From a virus, in IMG/VR virus record IMGVR_UViG_3300002460_002974, positions 1-53,091 of that record: a DNA stretch of 53,091 nt. The stretch is one strand, 5' to 3'. Shown in pieces: positions 52,969 to 53,091 of this stretch. A program made the translations under genes and the position numbers. Below the pieces are notes generated by a model. It was not told where the DNA came from, ran no database searches, and saw nothing but the letters and a program-made list of their open reading frames with translations. Positions within the stretch are counted from its first letter, which is position 1. The number at the start of each line of letters is the position of its first letter.

Positions 52969-53091
52969 TCAAACCAGTTTAGCGATCAGCTCGCGGGCTT
53001 CCTGCTGCTGACCATCGTTACCTTCAGCGATGACTTCATCGAGGATGTCGCGAGCACCTTCGGTGTCACCCATATCGATATAGGCGCGTGC
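52969..53091 (-). CDS. fimV: C-terminal end of FimV-like pilus/peptidoglycan protein (host, partial)
   Basis: Last 40 residues and stop: ARAYIDMGDTEGARDILDEV followed by IAEGNDGQQQEARELIAKLV. This matches the tetratricopeptide-like C-terminal FimV domain, which helps type IV pilus assembly and twitching in Pseudomonas. The gene continues past the window edge. It marks host chromosome and places the prophage directly downstream of fimV. Confidence 0.85.
   Translation of the reverse strand, partial: ARAYIDMGDTEGARDILDEVIAEGNDGQQQEARELIAKLV

Overview
The window is the greater part of a temperate, lambda-like tailed phage (prophage) inserted in a Pseudomonas-type chromosome. The only clear host DNA is at the right edge, where the last 40 codons of a FimV-like gene end at 52969 on the minus strand, with its own terminator, just outside the phage integrase. 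The left edge is still phage (the Rz/Rz1 spanin pair ends at base 1), so the other attachment site lies beyond the window. High GC, FimV and the Pseudomonas-phage style of many small genes all point to Pseudomonas; the species cannot be told.

Layout. (1) 1-26176, minus strand: one late operon. Read from right to left it runs: late promoter with two leader hairpins, small lipoprotein, terminator, two tRNAs (Asn-GTT, Thr-CGT), holin candidate and tiny membrane proteins, metallopeptidase, small and large terminase, portal, Mu F-like head protein, scaffold, P22-like coat, head-tail connectors, tail tube, G/GT chaperones with a -1 frameshift, tape measure, four tail-tip proteins, tail fibre-like proteins, endolysin and Rz/Rz1. 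A plus-strand acyltransferase gene (probable serotype-converting moron) is wedged between tail and lysis genes. (2) 26204-35426, minus: early right operon with cro, cII-like, O-like (with internal iteron-like repeats), P-like, ninB, ninI-like phosphatase, ninG, an HNH/AP2 homing endonuclease, dNTP diphosphohydrolase, metallophosphoesterase and a last gene in the position of a Q antiterminator. (3) 35446-37966, plus: CI-like LexA/S24 repressor followed by two lipoproteins, a zinc-finger protein and a coiled-coil membrane protein expressed with it, closed by two terminators. (4) 38008-52838, plus: early left operon, starting from a promoter overlapped by two repressor operators. It holds small genes, two strongly structured probable RNAs, Sak4-type annealing ATPase, ExoX-like nuclease, SSB, two adenine methyltransferases, a Lar-like protein, an HNH nuclease, a DUF4224 protein and the tyrosine integrase.

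How it works together. Five sites matching YTACAA-N7-TTGYAR (one of them imperfect in one half) lie in two clusters, on either side of cI and its companion genes, and explain control of both early operons by CI and Cro. The late operon is broken by eight or more intrinsic terminators, which implies a processive antitermination system acting from the late promoter near 26150. Recombination, DNA modification and anti-restriction functions cluster in the left operon; host-range and surface-change functions (tail-tip insertion, seven-blade propeller, acyltransferase) cluster at 1-6.4 kb.

The most unusual items are the 151-nt four-hairpin element closed by a perfect 20-bp stem at 39744-39894, a second hairpin cluster at 40198-40356, the repressor-linked lipoprotein operon, and the moron that overlaps and seems to have trimmed the propeller gene.
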